Shown here one piece after another: positions 61,676 to 64,000 of a DNA stretch of 64,000 nucleotides. Under the pieces are notes generated by a model, which was given only the letters and a program-made list of their open reading frames with translations, was not told the DNA's origin and did no database searches. The stretch's first letter is position 1, and the number at the start of each line of letters is the position of its first letter. The position numbers and the translations under genes are program-made. Source of the stretch: Peptostreptococcaceae bacterium. Lineage in GTDB: Bacteria > Bacillota > Clostridia > Peptostreptococcales > Anaerovoracaceae. The stretch lies in NCBI GenBank assembly GCA_016650175.1, contig JAENWG010000001.1, forward strand, positions 1 to 64,000, given 5' to 3'.

Positions 61676-62881
61676 TTACCATCCAACTTCTTTTAAATAT
61701 TCTTTCATAAATTTCAATCCTATTTCTATATCTTCAGTTTTAGTAAATTCCTCTGGCGAATGACTAATACCTTTTACACTCGGTACAAATATCATGTTTG
61801 TATCACAGTACTCCGCAATAATCTGAGCATCGTGCCCAGCACCGCTTGACATAACCAAATATTCGTATCCACCTGATTTAGCAATGTGTTCCATGGTTTC
61901 AATACCTTTTGAACTCATATATATAGGTCGGTCAAAACAGGCAACCTCTACTTCAACTTTAACTATGCCAGATAATTGATTTGCGAGTGCTAATAAGTAT
62001 TCTTCAGCTTCAACTAGCAGCTCATTATTGCTCGATCTAATATCAAATGTCATTGTAACTCTATCTGCAATAATGTTATACTGACCAGGCTCTACTTTAA
62101 TATTTCCTACTGTACATGTCAGCTTATCACAATATTGTTCAGCCCATTCATTTAATTTGGTAATGAATTTTGCGGTAACTGGCATAGGATCTTTTCTTAA
62201 GCTCATAGGCGTTGTACCCGCATGATTCTGTTCTCCAACAAAAGTTACCGTTCCAATAATCAATCCTACTATTGATGTTACAATGCCAATTTTCATGTTG
62301 CTATTTTCTAAGACAGCACCCTGTTCAATATGCAATTCCAAAAATTGATTGATGTTTTTCTTACCTTCTGGCAATTTACCTCTATAATAATCACTTTCTG
62401 TTATAGCCGTTTTAAGCATAATTCCATTTTCATCTTTTTCTTTAAGATTTTCTTCTGTCAACGTACCTGTAATTGCCCTACTTCCAACATAACCTGCTAG
62501 GAACCGACTGGCCTCCTCTTCACACATTGCAACTACTTCCATTGTTTTTTCAGGCTTGCCATATTCTTTTTTTAATGTTGATAATACCTCAATGCCTGAT
62601 AGCACACCTAACGTGCCATCATATTTACCCCCGTTTTTAACAGTGTCCCTATGAGATCCGGTTAACACAATTTCATCAGAGTTACCTTTAATCCTGCCAA
62701 ATAAATTTCCCACTTCATCGTAATATGTTTCAAATCCTTTTTTCTTCATCCACATTTCCAGAAGGATAAGACTTTCTTTATCTTCTTTTGTATATGTAGC
62801 TCTCCAATATTCACCATCTTTAACCGCCGTAAAAGCTAGTTCTTCTAGAGCGTCTAATACCCATTTGCTTTCATTTGTCAT
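61676..62881 (-). CDS. M20 Zn-dependent hydrolase (N-carbamoyl-L-amino acid hydrolase/allantoate amidohydrolase-like)
   Basis: TGSHRDTVKNGGKYDGTLGVLSGIEVL; EEEASRFLAGYVGSRAITG; LELHIEQGAVLE; SGAGHDAQIIA. Confidence 0.93.
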   Translation of the reverse strand: MTNESKWVLDALEELAFTAVKDGEYWRATYTKEDKESLILLEMWMKKKGFETYYDEVGNLFGRIKGNSDEIVLTGSHRDTVKNGGKYDGTLGVLSGIEVLSTLKKEYGKPEKTMEVVAMCEEEASRFLAGYVGSRAITGTLTEENLKEKDENGIMLKTAITESDYYRGKLPEGKKNINQFLELHIEQGAVLENSNMKIGIVTSIVGLIIGTVTFVGEQNHAGTTPMSLRKDPMPVTAKFITKLNEWAEQYCDKLTCTVGNIKVEPGQYNIIADRVTMTFDIRSSNNELLVEAEEYLLALANQLSGIVKVEVEVACFDRPIYMSSKGIETMEHIAKSGGYEYLVMSSGAGHDAQIIAEYCDTNMIFVPSVKGISHSPEEFTKTEDIEIGLKFMKEYLKEVGW

Positions 62882-62917
62882 GCGATAATCCTTTCTTCAA
62901 TTGCTTATCTTTGTTTA

Positions 62918-63826
62918 TTACGTAATACTCTCAACTTTATTTACAAAGTCATCAATTACTTTCATATACTTTTGAGGATTACTGTTATATGACTGTGCAT
63001 GTTTTGCTTCTTCAAATATATGAAGTTCCTTATATCCTGGATTTTCTTTACACATCATTTCAGCATTTATTTTATCTATAAATTTATCACTATCACCATG
63101 AATAAAACAAATCGGCACATAGTTTTTTCTTATAGTATCTATAGGTTTAACTTCGTTTAAATCGAATTTGTATACTAATTTACATATTACATTTGCTAAA
63201 TCAGCTACAACTCCTATTATGCGATATTTGCTTTTGGCTAACATTCTAGCCATCATCATAAAGTTAGAATATCCACAATCCGATACTACAAACTTAACCT
63301 CAGGGTTGTATTCAAGTACCATATCACTTATGGCTGCTCCCATAGATTCACCATGCAATCCTATGTAAATACTATTACCATATTTAGCTCTTGTATCTTT
63401 TATTACTTCTAATAGGTCTTTACTTTCCCTTAGCCCTAATGTTACATAGCCACTTTCATTTTCTCCATGACTTCTGACATCATATATAACTGCGCTATAA
63501 CCCAATTTTCTATATATCATTAAATACTTAACACTTGACCATCTAGTACTTTGATGACCGTGAGTTATTATGACAAATTTATTGCTGTCATTTGGTATAT
63601 ATGTAGAATGGAGTTCATAATTATCATAGGATTTAATGATATAGTCTTCTTTTTCCAACTCTTTATATCCATCTAAATTACCCTTTATACTTTCATACTT
63701 CATTGATTCTAAAGTAGTAAAGTATTTCGGATTAACCGCTACTTGTAAAAGGCTCCAGGTTACTAAAGACACAATTATAACTAGTAATAATATTAATATT
63801 ATCCAACTCATTTTCGTAACCTCCAA
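62918..63826 (-). CDS. Alpha/beta hydrolase with N-terminal membrane anchor
   Basis: N-terminal TM (ILILLLVIIVSLVTWSLLQ); FVIITHGHQSTRWSSVKY; IGLHGESMGAAI; CFIHGDSDKFI. Confidence 0.9.
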   Translation of the reverse strand: MEVTKMSWIILILLLVIIVSLVTWSLLQVAVNPKYFTTLESMKYESIKGNLDGYKELEKEDYIIKSYDNYELHSTYIPNDSNKFVIITHGHQSTRWSSVKYLMIYRKLGYSAVIYDVRSHGENESGYVTLGLRESKDLLEVIKDTRAKYGNSIYIGLHGESMGAAISDMVLEYNPEVKFVVSDCGYSNFMMMARMLAKSKYRIIGVVADLANVICKLVYKFDLNEVKPIDTIRKNYVPICFIHGDSDKFIDKINAEMMCKENPGYKELHIFEEAKHAQSYNSNPQKYMKVIDDFVNKVESIT

Positions 63827-63875
63827 TCGTCATTATATCATTAAACATCTAAAAACTATATCTATTTTAGGCTAT

Positions 63876-64000
63876 TTACATAAGCTTATCTAATATCCAT
63901 TTTTTCTTTTTTGTATAAGGTAAATATCTTATGGGAACATCAATATATGTACTTTTATCTACTATACTTTTGTAATGTGTAAAGGTATCAAAACTACTCT
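63876..64000 (-). CDS. C-terminal fragment of a gene running off the right edge, unknown product
   Basis: Minus strand ends ...SSFDTFTHYKSIVDKSTYIDVPIRYLPYTKKKKWILDKLM*. Confidence 0.5.
   Translation of the reverse strand, partial: SSFDTFTHYKSIVDKSTYIDVPIRYLPYTKKKKWILDKLM

Overview
AT-rich Firmicutes/Clostridia-like chromosomal window, judged from gene content (PucR, Rex, CIRCE-groESL, FMN riboswitch-RibU, tsaE-tsaB-rimI-tsaD). About 6.8-42.8 kb is mostly minus-strand housekeeping: guaA/guaB, groESL, rex, acpP, tsa genes, dusB, coaX, ftsH, tilS, metG, aspartate kinase. A 5-gene flavoprotein/FGGY-kinase operon with a divergent TetR follows. Accessory regions: (i) 1-6.7 kb, immediately 3' of guaA, holds two DUF488 genes, two dual-OB-like genes and a PHP + SMC-like ATPase (TrlF-like). 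One dual-OB copy is cut by an IS3-like end. The other has an in-frame continuation past a TAA and a TGA. (ii) 43.5-53.5 kb is a mosaic of ISL3-family remnants, an aspartate decarboxylase/AspT module, an OPT transporter-PqqD-PepV cluster, and two copies of a decayed sortase/micro-membrane-peptide module. In the second copy a duplicated aspD promoter, RBS and start codon is fused in frame to the sortase C-terminus. (iii) 55.9-62.9 kb is an M20 peptidase/amidohydrolase island with a frameshifted D-aminoacylase-like gene. No tRNA, rRNA or CRISPR array was recognised. All assignments come from reading the sequence and translations; no database search was run.
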